A stretch of 64,000 nucleotides of DNA from Chrysemys picta bellii (taxonomy: Eukaryota > Chordata > Testudines > Emydidae), in the NCBI RefSeq assembly GCF_011386835.1, contig NC_088800.1:806001-870000 (forward strand). Reading direction: 5' to 3'. Of this stretch, positions 31,095 to 44,400 are shown one piece after another. Numbering within the stretch: position 1 is the first letter of the stretch; every line of letters begins with the position of its first letter. Under the pieces are notes generated by a model that searched no databases, was not told the origin of the DNA, and worked only from the letters and a program-made list of their open reading frames with translations. Both the position numbers and the translations under genes were made by a program.

Positions 31095-34000
31095 ATGGAG
31101 GGGGCCGTGAGTGACCCGGGGCGGGGGGGCCCGGCTCCCGGGGGGGTGGAGGTCCCGGCTCTCGGGGTTTGGGGGCCGGACGGACGGGAGGCGTTCCCGG
31201 GGCGGGCGGATGGTGGGTCCCGGTTCTCGGGACGGGGTGAGGGTCCCGGAGGGGTGGGGGGGTTCTTGGGGCGGGGGGGCCGAGGGACGGGAGGACGGAC
31301 GGACGGGGGCGGTCCCGGCTCCTGGGGGCGGGGTGAGGGTCCCGGGGGGGTGGAGGTCCCGGCTCTCGGGGTTTGGGGGCCGGGCGGGCGGACGGGGGGT
31401 CCCGGCTCTCGGGGCGGGGTGAGGGTCCCGGGGTGGGGGGTCCCCGGCTCTCGGGGTTTGGGGGCCGGACGGACGGGGGGGCGTTCCCGGGGCGGGCGGA
31501 TGGTGGGTCCCGGCTCTCGGGATGGGAGGACGGACGGACGGGGGGTCCCGGCTCCCGGGGCGGGGTGAGGGTCCCGGGGGAGGGGGGGGCTCCGGCCCCT
31601 CTGACGGTCTCTTTCCCCAGGGGGCGGCGGGGCAGCTGCGGCAGGAGGGGAACCGGCTCTTCCAGGCCGGGGACTACGCGGCGGCGCTGGCCGTCTACAC
31701 GCGCGCCCTGGCGCTGTGCGCGGGGCCCCCGGAGCGCGCCGTCCTGCACCGCAACCGGGCCGCCTGCCACCTGAAGCTGGTGAGCGCGGGGCCCTGGGGG
31801 GGGGGGGTGTCCGTGACCCGCCCGCTGCACTGCCAGCCTGAGGCCACTGACCGGCCTAGCTGCCTGCCCCCCCCGCCCCCCCCGCCTGAGTTGGGCTGGG
31901 TGTTAGCAGCACCTCCTGCCCCCGCCCAGGCGGTGGCCCCCGGGCAAGCGGGTGCGGGGGGAAGGGCACCTTGCCCAGGTTCTCTTGGCAAGTCAGCATC
32001 AGCGGTGAACAAAAGGCACTTGGGTGGTGGAGTGATGGGTGCAGGGTGAGACCTGGACCGGTCGATAACGGGGACCTTTTCCCATCCCCCGAGCCGCTGG
32101 CCTCGTCCTTGCTCTGGTTCTCAGGGCTCCCTCCTGCGCTCGAAGGGCTAGTGAGCATTTGCCCAGTGCCATCGCCCTGGCACCTGTGCCAGCTGGGCTG
32201 TGACAAGTGCGAACCCAGCCAGGGACTGGCGTGAAGCCCCGTGTTTCGAGCCAGGGGAAGGGGGGATCATGGCAGTGGGAGTTCCTGCATTGTGAGGCCA
32301 GCAGGGCCCAGGGCACTGGTCTGCTCTGGTCTGCTGAGGGATGCCTGGGCCAGGATGGGCTGAGCAGCTGGGGACCTGTCTGTTGCCATAGCAACTCCTG
32401 GGCAACATCTGCTCAGTGATATCCAAAAATCCTGGAACCTCCCGCTGTGGACAGGTCAGGCTCTCCTCCTCTGATCTGGGCTTCTGTCACCTCCCGTGTC
32501 CATGACAGGCCTGCGAGCCAGTGGGACCCAGCCTGGCAGTCCTTTGCTTCTCACACCATGGTGACCCGCCTCTCTCACCTGCCTCCCTTCTTTGCAGGAA
32601 GATTATGCCAACGCAGAAGCTGATGCGTCTAAAGGTACGGCAGGGCTGGGGTTGTCGGTCAGCTGGGTGTAGGGGAGCTGGCCCAAAGACCCCCTCTGAC
32701 TGTGCTCTGGTCTCTGCTCAGCCATCGAAGCCGATGGCCATGACGTGAAGGCGCTGTTCCGCCGCAGCCAGGCGCTGCAGAAGCTGGGCCGCTTGGACCA
32801 GGCAGTCTACGACCTGCGCAGATGTGTGAGCCTGGAGCCCAGGAACAAGGCCTTCCAGGAGGCATTGCACGACCTGGGGAGCAGCATGCAGGAGAAGGTG
32901 AGCGCCAGCGGAGCAGGGCCAGGGCTCTGGAGGGTTAATGTTCCCAACACTGCCGGTCTCTGAGAGGCCTTGTGCTCCCAGCCTCGTGGCCCAGGCCGAG
33001 ACTCCCGCTGCAGGGTGATAGAGGCCGTCGCTAACCTGTCCCTCCGTCTGTCTCAGATGAAGCTCATGTCCTGCACGGACTCCAAAGTAGAGCAGATGTT
33101 TCAGATCTTACTGGACCCCAAAGAAACAGACACAGACAAAAAACAGAAGGTACCAGCTCTGAGCAGGCACAGGGCTGGGGGTGGGAGCTGGCTGTGACCC
33201 GGGGAGGGAATGTGGTGGGGGTGGGGGGGGCTGTCTGGGGGTGGAGCTGGAGCGGCTGGGCAGGTGCTGGGGGGAATTATGGTGGGGGAGGAGGGGCTGT
33301 CGGGGGAGCTGGAGTAGCTGGGCAGGCGCTGATGGGGGTGGGGGGCTTCCAGTCCCCAGGCGGAAGGCGTGAGCTGTGGGGCGGGGAGACAGGCCGTTGT
33401 GGCTCTGGGCATGGGGACTCGTGTTCATGCTGCAGGAGACTCTGGCTTGGCAGGTCTGAGCTGCTGGAAGACAAGGGGGCGCCTCTCGCTGGCTGCCCGG
33501 GCAGTGATCCCACCCGGGACCCCTTGGTGTCCTGCCTGCTGGTGCCAGTGAGGTTCCTTGCTCCCTGGGCTCCTTCCCTGGCTGTGCCCAGCCCCGCTTG
33601 TCAACCTGCACACGACTCCTGTCTCCCAGGCAGCGCAGAACCTGATTGTGCTGGCCCGGGAAGAGGCCGGGGCGGAGAAGATCTTCCAGAGCGATGGCGT
33701 GCGGCTGCTGCTGCGCATGCTGGACACGGGCAGAGAGGATGCGATGCTGGCAGCTCTGCGCACCCTGGCTGGCCTGTGCTCTGGGCACCGGTCACGGGTA
33801 AGTGTGGGCTTCTCCCACGGCTTGGGGCCACTGCCCCATGCAGATGCGTATCCCGCACGCGCCCAGCGCATTGGGTGCAGGGAGTGCTGGTGGGAGACTC
33901 ACCCTGGGGGTTGCTGCCTGCAGTTACTGACGCTGCGGAGCGGCGCGGTAACCGGGGCCACTGCTGCCTGCCCTGGCCTGGCTGGGGCTCCGTCTGCCTG

Positions 34001-37000
34001 CGTGGGCTGTGCTGGGAGAGAGCCGCCTGCCCGACTCCACCTCTGTAGCTGGGATCAAGGACTGCAGCAAGGGGGGGCTGCCCAGCACAGCCTGGCCACC
34101 CCAGCGTGGAGCCTCTTCCTGCCTCGCTCTCCTGTGGCGCTGACTCTGCAGCCCGTCTCCCGCAGGGCCAGCTCCCAGGCTGCTGTGCTCGTCTGTCCCC
34201 ACCCTGCTGTCTAGCTGGCGAGAGCTCTCCCTTCCCTCTGCTCGCCCGAGAGCGTTTGGGGGTGCGGGCCCCTGGCCCAGGCAGGTACTGCTGGGTATCT
34301 GGACAGGGCAGCGGGGACTTGCTGGGGCCTAGTGTGTGGTGAAGGGGCAGGGCTGGGCGGGCTTGGGGCTTCTCAGCGATCTTCTAGCAGGCTGCTCCCC
34401 TGTGCTCACAGACCATGGCCATCCTCGCGGAGCTGGAGGCGCCACGTGTCTCGGCCATGCTGGGAGTGGAGCACGAGCAGGTGTCTCTGGCGGCCTGTAA
34501 CCTGCTGCAGGTCATGTTCGACGCGCTGAAGGAGGGGCTGCAGAGGGACTTCCGCGGCAAGGAGGAAGCCCTTGTGCTGGGTGAGTGACCCCTTCTCTCT
34601 GCTCAGCGGCAGGTGCCAGAGGCCATGTCCTGGCCAGACCTTACCCTGCGCCCCTGGATTTCCAGTGGCAGGTGGTGGGTCGCCTGGCACAAGCCTCTCT
34701 GGAGTTCCCCTGGTGCCAGGCAACTTCGTGGGCGTCCATTGTGTGATGGGAGTAGGGTGACCAGATGAGAGATGTGAAATATCTGGACGCTGGGGGGCGG
34801 GGTGCTGGCAGAGAGGGAAAAAAAAAGAAAGAAAAGCCGGAGCATAGGAAAAATTGGTGGGGGCTGAGCACCCAACGGCAGTGCCACACCCCGCCCTCCT
34901 CCAGCTCTTGCGCCGCCATACAGCTGATTAGCGCAAGCCTGGGAGGGAGGGGTGAGGAGGAGGAATGCTGTGTGCTTGGGGAAGGGGCGGGGATTTGGGG
35001 ACGGATCCAATGGGGCAGTGAGGGGGTGGGGCTGGGGGCAGGGCAAGGGCGGGAATTTGGGGAGGGAGGGGGCAGAGCTGGGGTGGGGATGGTGCGCAAG
35101 CCCCCTCTGCCTGTGCGCCGGAGTGCAAAATATTGGGACAATTTGTGTCCCGACCGAACATCCGTCGGGACGCGGGACAAACAAGTAAATATCGGGACAG
35201 TCCCGATAAAACTGGGACGTCTGGTCACCCTAGATGGGAGGGATGGAGAAGGGGCCCGTGTGGGACACCTGGGGCTGTGACTGGGGTACCCTGGGCTCCG
35301 TGCCTCATCTCACCATTTCCTGCCATGGAGCCAAGCCGCGCCTCCGCAAGGCTGGCCCCACTGCTAGGGAGCCTCCTCAGCCAGCCCCACGCTGTGCTCC
35401 CAGCTGCCTGTGAGGGGCTGGCTGGGGGGTCTCTGACGGTCTCTGCGTTTGCTGTCTGCCAGATCCCTCGAAGGAGCTGAAGCTGCTGATCGGGCACCTC
35501 TTGGAAATGCTGACCCGGGAGGGGACCTCAGCCCACGGCCACGACAACAGCCTCAACCTCCTCATCAAAGTGGTGCCGCGGAAATCCCTGCGGGAGCCCA
35601 ACAACAGCCTGACCCTCTGGGTCATCGACCAGGGTAAGAGCCGCTCGGTACCGTCGGTTCTGCCATGCCCCTCCCAGCTCCTGCGCGCGGCCTGGGTCGC
35701 CTGCTCCCTGAGGGCAGCGTCTGAGCACCCTGCCCTTGCAGGCCTAAAGAAGATCCTGGAGGTGGGGGGCACGGTGTGTGAGGCCCCCGGCAGCCTGCCT
35801 GCGACGGAGAACAGCCGGATGAGCGCCGCCGTCCTGCTCAGCAAGCTCTACAATGACCTGAAGTGCGACGCCGAGAGAGAGAACTTCCACCGGCTGTGCG
35901 AAGACTATGTCAGGTGAGGAGCGGCCCCGGGTCCTGGGCACAGCCTGGGCGCCAGCTCTCCTCGGCCAGGCCGTTCCCTGACCGCTGGCAGGAATGTCCC
36001 TGCTCTGAGGTCCGTGTCTGCCAGGGGTCGGCAGCTCAAGGAGGAAAGGGGCTGGGGGTGGGACGGATGGAGCTGGGCCTGTGCTGGTGCCGTGCCTGCA
36101 GGGCGGGTGGGGGCTACGGCTGATGCCCCCGGGCAGGGTTAGCCTTTCTTGCTGCTCTTCCCCTCCAGGAGCTGGTTTGAGGGGCATGGGTTGGCTGGGA
36201 AGCTCCGTGCCATCCAGACGGTGTCGTGCCTGCTGCAGGGTCCCTCGGAGGCTGGGAACCAGGTGCTGGAGCTGGAGGGGATCATGGAGAGCGTGCTGGC
36301 TCTGTGCGCCTCCGTGCGGGAGGTCGACCAGCTGGTGGCCGTGGAGGCTCTGATCCATGCCGCTGACAAGGCCAAGCGGGCGTCTTTCATCACGGCCAAC
36401 GGGGTGACCCTGCTCAAGAACATCTATAAGTGCAGCGGGAAGGACAGCATCCGCATCCGGGCCTTGGTGGTGAGGAGCCCAGCGAGGGGGCTGTCCCTGG
36501 AGGCTGGGTGGCTGCCTCTGGGCACGGGGGAGATGTGCTCTCAGGGGCTGCGTGTGCAGCGGCGGGGCGCAATGCAGGCCTGCTGAAGTCCCGATACTCA
36601 GTCGTTTGTCCCGCCTCCCGACGGATGTATGGGCGGGACGCCATGTGTCCTGATCTTTTGTTTGTGTAATCTGGTCACCCTACCTTGGGCTGATGTTTGT
36701 GTCCAGCCCAGGGGGGTGGGGATTCCCATTGGCAGGGTCCCCCCCAGGCATGCTGAGGGGCTGGGGGCTGCCAGAGATGCTTCGGGGCAGGGAGGGGCTG
36801 GCCTGATGTGCTGTTCTTTGCTGCAGGGACTCTGCAAGCTGGGCTCTGCCGGAGGCACCGATTTCAGCATGAAGCAGTTTGCCGAAGGCTCCACCCTGAA
36901 ACTGGCCAAGCAGTGTCGCAAGTGAGGGCCTGGGGCAGTGTCTGGGGGGTGGGGCGGGGTCTGGTAGACGGGGACGTCCGGGCGTGGAGTGGGGTCCCAG

Positions 37001-40000
37001 GGGTAGGGGAGCATCTGCGGTCGGGTGCCAGGGGGGTGTCCAGGCGACTCCTGTACCACCCAGCCCCCATGCTGCAACGGGGTGCCGGCGCAGGCTCATG
37101 GCTGCTCCCCTCCCCAGGTGGCTGTGTAACGAGGCGATCGACGCGAGCACGCGGCGCTGGGCGGTGGAGGGCCTGGCCTACCTCACCTTCGACGCGGATG
37201 TCAAGGAGGAGTTTGTGGAGGACAAGGCAGCTGTGCAGGCCATGTTCCAGCTGGCCAAGGTGCTGCTGCTGGGGGCGGGTGAGGGGGGCTGTGTCGGTGT
37301 CAGGGTAGCAGGTGGGAGGGGGACAGTGGGGCGGAACCGGGAGCCGCTTGCAGTCGATTGCTCCGTGGTGCCTGCCGGCCTAGCGGCGAGTCCCACGTGC
37401 AGCCCACACTTTGCTGACCCTCCCGCTGTTCCCTGCAGTCAGAGGACAGGAGTGTGCTGTTCGCAGTGGCCTCGACGCTGGTGAACTGCACCAACAGCTA
37501 CGACCACGAGGAGCCAGACCCCCAGATGCTGGAGCTGGCCAAGTACGCCAAGCAGCACGTCCCAGAGCAGCACCCCAAGGTCAGGAGCGGGGCTGGGCTG
37601 CACCCAAGGGATTTCTGCCTCCTGCCGGAGCAGTGCTGTGTTGTGCTGGGCCCCTGGGAGGAAGGGGCTGATGGGTGTCAGCAGGGAGGGAGCCTGGGGG
37701 AGGCGGGGCCTTGTGTGCGCTGCATAGGATTCTGTCATTCCCTGCACAGGACGAGCCAGGCTGCGTGAGGCGGCGGGTGCACAAACTGCTGGCTGCTGGC
37801 GTGGTGTCAGCTCTCACCTGCATGGTGAAGAGTGAGAACCCGGCGCCGACCAACTCCTGCCGGGAGCTGATCTCCAGGTGAGGCTGTGCCCGCGGGGGGG
37901 GCTGGCCGGCCCTCTGAGCCACGTGCCCAGCAGGACGATGGGTTCTGGGTTCCCCTGTGCATGGGAGGCAGGGTGCTGTGGGGTCCCGCCCAGTGCGGGG
38001 AGCTGCAGGGTCCCACTGAAGGCGCCCCAGGGTATGAGCATGGATCTGCACCTGGCAAGGGGGCCGGGCGCTCACACCCTCCCCAGCCGTGCTTGTGCTG
38101 ACTGCCGCTGGTCACTCTTTGCCCCCAGGGTGTTCCTGGCCGTGGTGGAGGAAGCAGCAGACAGAGGCAGCGTGGTGGCCCAGGGAGGGGGAAAGGTGAG
38201 ATGCCAGGGCACCCAGCTTCGCCCCTCCAGTCTCTCTACAGCGCCACCCCCCCCATGGGCTGGGTGCATAGCACAAGGGGAGAGGGAAGCGAATGGCCCT
38301 GCGGGGGTTGGGGGGTTCTGCCAAAGGCCCTAAGCATGTGGACCTGGCCAAGTCCCTGGGCTGGGGTGTCCCTGCTTGGCAGGGCTCTCACTAGGGCCCG
38401 GGGGGGGGAGGAGCCGCTTTCCTTGCGTGCTCTGCGGGCGAGCTGGGTGTTGGGAGGGCTGCTGGGCCCTGGCTCTGGTACTGACACTCCTGCCCCCCGC
38501 AGGCACTCATCCCGCTGTCCCTGGAGGGTACCGAGGTGGGGCAGGCCAAGGCAGCACAGGCACTGGCGAAGATCACCATCACCTCCAACCCCGAGATGGC
38601 GTTCCCCGGAGAGAGGGTCAGTGCAGCCTGGCGTGTGCTGTTCTGGGGGCGGAGGGGCTGCCCCACAGGGGGGCCCATGAGCTGCGCCCAGCAGCCCACA
38701 CCAGGCAGTTTTCCCCTGGGACTTTCCTCATGCTGGGGGGTCTCATGTCGGCTGAGTCTGAACTGCTCTTGGTGCTGGGTCTGCTGCCTCTGCAGGGGAG
38801 TCTCTGCAACGTGGGGTGTCTGGGGGTTCTGCAAACGGCCTGAGCCCCTCTGACTGCTGCCTTGCACCCTAGATCTACGAGGTGGTCAGACCCCTGGTGA
38901 GTCTCCTGCACCTGCACCGCACGGGCCTGGAGAACTTTGAGGGGCTGATGGCGTTAACCAACCTGGCCGGGATCAGCGAGAGGCTGAGGTAGGAGGAGCT
39001 GCATTGCGCCTGGCAATCAAAGGCGGGTCCCTGCTGCTAGGAGACCCTCTCACCCAGCGCTAAAGCCACCGTCGGCCCTGGGTGAGGGCAGGGCGCTTAC
39101 TTGTGCCTTGTTGCAGGCAGAAGATCCTGAAGGAGAAAGCGGTGCCCATGATTGAGGGCTACATGTTTGAGGAGCACGAGCTGCTCCGCCTGGCGGCCAC
39201 CGAGTGTATGTGCAACATGGCCATGAGCACAGAGGTGAGGGCCGGGTGGGCAGGGCATGGGGCTGGGGCAGGGGCCTGCCCTCTGGCGGGAGAGCACTCC
39301 CCTGTCTGGCTCTGGGTTGCAGGTGCAGGAGCTCTTCCTGGCCGAGGGCAGCGACCGGCTGAAGCTGCTGGTTCTGTACAGTGGGGAGGACGACGAGAAG
39401 CTGCGGCGAGCAGCCTCCGGCACCTTGGCCATGCTGACCTCACTGCTGCCCCAGATCTGTGGGAAGATCACCCAAGTGGTGAGAATGCCTCCGCCCCTCC
39501 CTTACACTGACACGTGAGGGACAGACGCGCTCTGTCCTGCTCCGACTCCTTCCCCCGCTGCGCTACGCTGGGGGTGGCACAAGCAGGTCTGCAGCAGCAT
39601 GTTCCACCCCAGAGGCAGCTGGCTTTGTGGAGGTGGGGGGTATGGAAGGTGGGATCTTGTGACTTTGCAGTGAGTGCTGGAAGGGTGACCCAGTCTAGTG
39701 GCCTCCTGGCTGGGCCTGTGCTGGGGCCCTCGGGCAGGTGGGGGTGCTGCATGGGGAGCCAGCACGTGTGCAGGGCAGAGCATCATGTCCCGACTGTGGC
39801 AGGCAGCCAGCTCCATTTGCCCAGTGTAAGGGGGAGGGGGGCAGCAGCAGCTGGTCTGTCCAGGAAGCAGGACTCGGGGCAGGGGTCTCTGGTCCGAGAG
39901 TAGCCAGGGTGTGCTGGAGTTCTGTGCCCAGACAGGGGCTCAGGGCCCGTCTCCCTGTCTCCCCGCAGACGGCTCACTGGCTGGAGATCCTGCAGGCCCT

Positions 40001-40229
40001 GCTGCTCAGTTCCAATGTGGAGCTGCAGCACCGTGGCGCTGTGATCGTGCTGAACATGATGGCGGCAGACCGGGAGATTGCAGCCAAGCTCATGGAGAGT
40101 GAGATGCTGGAGATCCTGTCCGTACTCGCCAAGGAGTGCGACAAGCCCCGTGTGGCCCAAGCTGCCAAGGAGTGCCTGGCGCAGGCCGTGGCCTGGGGGC
40201 TGATCAAACCCAACGTGAACGGAGAGTGA
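31095..40229 (+). CDS. UNC45A: UNC45A myosin co-chaperone, complete (20 coding exons, 931 aa)
   Basis: UCS-family chaperone that works with Hsp90 to fold non-muscle myosin II. Exons: 31095-31106, 31621-31779, 32598-32634, 32722-32897, 33057-33149, 33630-33797, 34412-34580, 35463-35633, 35742-35913, 36169-36469, 36827-36921, 37118-37259, 37439-37579, 37750-37877, 38129-38195, 38503-38616, 38873-38988, 39117-39234, 39323-39478, 39969-40229. They join in phase to 931 aa, against about 929-944 in human. The TPR domain fills residues about 5-115 ([30 protein letters not shown]), the Hsp90 docking part. Central armadillo-like repeats follow ([20 protein letters not shown]), then the C-terminal UCS domain ([46 protein letters not shown]). 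The start ATG has A at -3 and G at +4. The donor after 37259 (GTGCTG) is weak. No damage is seen. GATAAA at 41042 is the likely poly(A) signal. Confidence 0.97.
31107..31600 (+). repeat. G-rich minisatellite filling UNC45A intron 1
   Basis: Units of GGGGCGGGGTGAGGGTCCCGG and GGTCCCGGCTCTCGGGGTTT, with GGACGGACGGGG, recur about six times. The GGGGTGAGGGTCCCGG block resembles the real donor GCC|GTGAGTGACCCGG, a weaker version of the donor-copy pattern seen elsewhere in the window. Confidence 0.85.
34752..35232 (+). mobile_element. hAT-type non-autonomous transposon with perfect 8-bp target duplication
   Basis: A 481-bp element begins TAGGGTGACCAGA and ends TCTGGTCACCCTA, an exact 13-bp terminal inverted repeat. 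GATGGGAG occurs directly on both sides (34744-34751 and 35233-35240). The 8-bp target duplication is diagnostic of hAT. No transposase frame. It lies in the UNC45A intron between 34580 and 35463. Confidence 0.9.
36585..36681 (+). mobile_element. Truncated copy of the TAGGGTGACCAGA element
   Basis: It retains the right terminus CTGGTCACCCTA and the TCCCGACGGATGT-type internal block shared with 34752-35232; the left part is missing. It begins about 115 bp after the UNC45A exon ending at 36469. Confidence 0.82.
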
Positions 40230-41065
40230 CTGGCCACCCTGGCTGGGCTCTCCTTCCTCTGTGCGCACTGCTCTGGGCTTGTAACACCCCCAGCTGCGGC
40301 TAGGGAAAGACACGCTGCCCTCGGAGGCTGGAGCCCCTGGGAGAGACGGGAGTGTGGGCTGAACTTGCCTGTTGTATCTTGTCTTAACCTCTGAGTGTAT
40401 GCTGCTGGGGTGAGGCGGGGCCTGTCTGTGGGTGCTAGACCCAGGGTGCTCTGCAGTGCTCTCCTCTGCATCCCCCCCCTCGTCTAGCCTGGAGCTGGCA
40501 GCCTCCCCTCACACACTCTGCTGGGAGCTCGCTGCCGCCCTCCACGTCCTGCTGCACCCTGTGCTTCTCTGCCTGCCTGAGCAAGACACTCAGCCGGGTG
40601 CTGCCAGTGCACCTGGATGCTGTGCTGGGGGCCAGACCCTGCCTATGGCCCCTTTGCACCTGCACACCTCTTCTTGTGCCTAACACGTCTCTCTCCTCCT
40701 CACAGCTCTGCGCCAGGCCGGGGGGGAGGGCAGCCTTCAATCACAGCGGCTCTGTGGTGATGGGGTGATGCGGTGCCTGGGCTGGAGGGGCAGTACCCTC
40801 AGTCTGTGCTGTCCTGCGGCTCCCCTCAGGCGGTGGGTGGCTGAATGCAGCTGCTGTTCAGGGGTGTAGAGGTGGCTCTGAGTGGCTGGAGCAACCCGGA
40901 GCGCGGGTGCTGCTGAAGGCCTTGTAAAGGAGCCATAGCTGGCCCCCTTGCTGGGGCTGCCCTGTCTGTCTGTTGACTGGGGGATGGACACCTCCCGCTC
41001 ACTGTATTTACTGCTGCTCCTGTACTGTATGGGATCCCGGTGATAAAGGAAAACCTGCCTCTTAC
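40230..41065 (+). other. UNC45A: UNC45A 3' UTR
   Basis: Unique sequence between the UNC45A stop and the likely poly(A) signal GATAAA (41042-41047), a known AATAAA variant. The stretch is GC-rich and lacks other features. Confidence 0.55.
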
Positions 41066-41394
41066 CACAAGCGCTGAGCCCCGTGCATTGCGTGTACCAA
41101 CGCGCCGGACTGAGGGCGATGGACGAGCGCTGGGCTGGTGACAGCCGCGGGCTGGGGGTTGGGCAGTGGCACGGAGCGAGGCTGGACCCTGGGGCCAGAG
41201 CCCATGGGGGTGACAGACGGTCCCTCGGGAACAGGGAGGGGACTGAGCGGGGCTGGGGCTGCTCCCCTGTAACCGCAGCTCGGGGGGGGGGGGGGGACAA
41301 CAGTGGGGGATGCAGCGCCTGGGCAGCGCATCACCTACATCGGTGGGGGTCTGGGAGCCGCGCCTCAGTTTCCCCATCTGGCCAAGGGGGCGGG

Positions 41395-41456
41395 GAGTTG
41401 CACACGTCATGTGCCCGGAAGTCCCTCCCGCTCGCTGTGATTGGCTGCGGCGCCGC
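41395..41456 (+). promoter_or_regulatory. RCCD1: RCCD1 proximal promoter
   Basis: Directly upstream of the ATG lie an ETS-type site CCGGAAGT (41415-41422) and an inverted CCAAT box GATTGG (41439-41444) in CpG-rich sequence. No TATA box. Confidence 0.6.
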
Positions 41457-44400
41457 ATGGCGGAACCGGGTCCCCAGCGCGGCTGGTTCGTTTTCGGGTT
41501 CCGGGGCTTCGCGGAGCCTCGTGGCGGCGGGGCCCGGCGGGTGGAGCCGGAGCCGGGCGGGATCCGCCTGGTGCGGCCGGCGTGGAGCTACACGGGCCTG
41601 GTGACGGGTGAGACCCGCGGGCAGGGGGGCGCTCGGTACCACTCCCCCCTCCCCCCCCCCGGTATCGCCCCCCCCCGATCGGTACCAACCCGGTCCCGCC
41701 CCCCCGATCGGTACTGCCCCCTCCTGCCCGGGTACCGCCCCTCCCCCCCCCCCCCCCCGCACCAGCTCTGTCCCGTAACCTCTGCTCCGTACCAACCCGG
41801 TATCGCCCCCCCCCCGCCCTCCCTCCTGCCCCGGTCCCGCCCCCCCCTCCGTACCAACCCGGTATCGCCCCCCCCCCGCCCTCCCTCCTGCCCCGGTCCC
41901 GCCCCCCCCCCCCCCCCGTACCAACCCGGTATCGCCCCCCCGCCCGCCCCGGTCCCGCCCCCCCGATCGGTACTGCCCCCTCCTGCCCGGGTACCGCCCC
42001 CCACCGCTCCGTACCAACTCAGTCCGCTTATCCCCTCCTGCCCCAGCTCGCTCCCAGCTCTGCCCCGCCGGGTCCCGCCCCCCTGACCGCTCTCTCCGCA
42101 GGGCGCGGGCGCCTGGCGCTGCGGGGGTGGCTGGCGGGGGCGCTGCCCGGGCACTGCCAGGACCTGCTCCCCTCCGAGAGCCACGTGCTGCTGCTGCGCG
42201 GGGCGGCGCTGGAGGCCTGGGCGCGGGGCACGGGGCTGTGCGGGGGGCCCGCCTGGCGGCGGCGGCTGCACCCTGGGGAGGCAGCCGGGCCCCTGCCCCT
42301 GGCCCCTGGCGGCTACGTGACCCCACGGCCGCCCTTCCTGTGCCCGCTGCCGCCGGCGCTGCAGGCCCGGAAGCTGGTGCTGGGCCACGAGCATGCGGCG
42401 CTGCTGGGCCCCGCCGGGACCGTCTACACCTGGGGCTGCGGCAGGTGGGTGTGGAAAGAGACTTGGGGGGGGAGGGGCTGGTCCCTATGGGGAGGGGAGA
42501 GGACCCAGGGTGGCGGGGGGGTGGTGGCTGGTCCCTATGGGGAGGGGAGAGGACCCAGGGTGGCGGGGGGGGGGTGGCTGGTCCCTAGGGGGAGGGGAGA
42601 GGACCCAGGGTGGCGGGGGGGGGGGTGGCTGGTCCCTAGGGCGAGGGGAGAGGACCCAGGGTGGCGGGGGGGTGTGGCTGGTCCCTAGGGGGAGGGGCGG
42701 CAAGGAGAGGACATGGGGTCATGGTGGCTCACCCCCATGGGGAGCGGGTGGGGGTTGCTGTGGAGAAGGGGCAGACATGGCGAGCAGAGACGAGCCTTGT
42801 CTCCTGTGTGTTCCCTGCAGACATGGGCAGCTGGGGCACGGGGGGCTGGAGCCTGTGTCGGAGCCCCGGCTCGTGGAGGCCTTGCACGGCGTGCCCATGG
42901 CGGACGTGGCAGCTGGAGGCTGGCATTCTGTCAGTGTCAGCGGTAAGGACCATGGTGTGGCATGGCAGCGCCCTGGGCCTGTTCGTAGTGATGGGGTTGG
43001 GGCTTGGTCAGCGTGGCTAAAAGGGGAGCGCTGGTGCCAAGGGGGAGTTGGTGCTATGTACAGCCCGGCTCTCCCTGCCCAGCCTGAACTAATTGAGTGG
43101 TGATGGTGGATTAGCTCCTGGGGAGACTCTACAGCTGTGCACCACGTTCTGGAAGGGCCCCTGCTCGCCCAGGAGCTGGGCAGCTCTGACTGCTCATCCC
43201 CCGCTCTTGTTCCTCTCTCTCCCCCACAGAGGGAGGTGATCTCTATGTCTGGGGCTGGAACGAATCCGGGCAGCTGGCATTGCCTTCCAAAGCACTGGCA
43301 GAAAAAAGGCCCCCAGCCGCAGCCTCTGTCGCCCAGCCTGAGGAACCCGGCTGCGGTGCAGGTGAGGAACCCTGCAATGCAACGCAGGTTTGGAGGCTGC
43401 CATTAGACAGCTGAGGGTAGCCCTAGCTGGTGGGCGGAGGGTTAGAGACCTGCTGGGGCCAGAAGCTGCTAGTGGCCTGGCTCGGTTCTTATGGCAACTT
43501 GCCTTTCCCAGGGCTGTTCCCAGGTGAGGCATTTGGGAACATTTCAGCAAAAGGCCTTTGTTTAACCCCTGGAGGCCCCACACTTTTCAGAGGCGTAGCT
43601 CCAGCCCCAGCCTGCCGTGTGCGGGAAATCCCCTGGCAGCAGCCTGGTTGCACTTGCATCTTGGAGGCCCATGTCGTCCTTGCTCTCCAGCCACACCACC
43701 TGACGTGGATTTTGAATCCGTTTTCCAGGCAAGGCAGAGCTGAAATTGGTCAGTCACGAGGCAGCCCTGGGTGCTGAAGCAGTTGACTTCATTTCAATCC
43801 AGGCCTTTCCTGCTTTGCTGGATCTACCCCAGGGGTCAGAGGTCAGCAAGGTCAGCTGTGGCTCCCGCCACACTGCTGCTGTGACCCGTAAGTACAGGGA
43901 CTTGGGTCTGGTCAGCGACAAGGGGAGTGGTGAAGTGGAGATTGCAAAGCTGTGATGGCTCTAAAGCCTTGTGCAGCCTTCGGCAATTCCCACCTGTTCT
44001 GGGGAAGGAGGCTGAGGTTGTCCAAGGGGCCTGGAGACTGGCTGCACGGAACAGGCCCAGGTGAAGGAGGGGGACTTGGCTGTAAGAGGGGGGGGGCCTG
44101 GGCTCGGGTCACCACTGATGTGTGTTTATTAGCTTGCTTGGTTCAACTGAAAGTGATGTTCCAGTGAGAAACCTCAGGAGGGAACATGCCCTGAACTAAC
44201 ACCCCTGCCTCGGGGGAGCTGCTGCACCCAACCCCATGGTCTGACTAAGGGCATAAAGCAGCGGGAGTCACATCCCGCCCGGGCCAGGGTGAAGCGTACA
44301 CAGCAGAACGTTCTGCTGTCCCCCTAGGGTGGGTCGTTGGACAAGACTTTGCCCTGTGGCCCCCACAGCTGACTCTCCCTCTTTGCTTACAGGGACTGGG

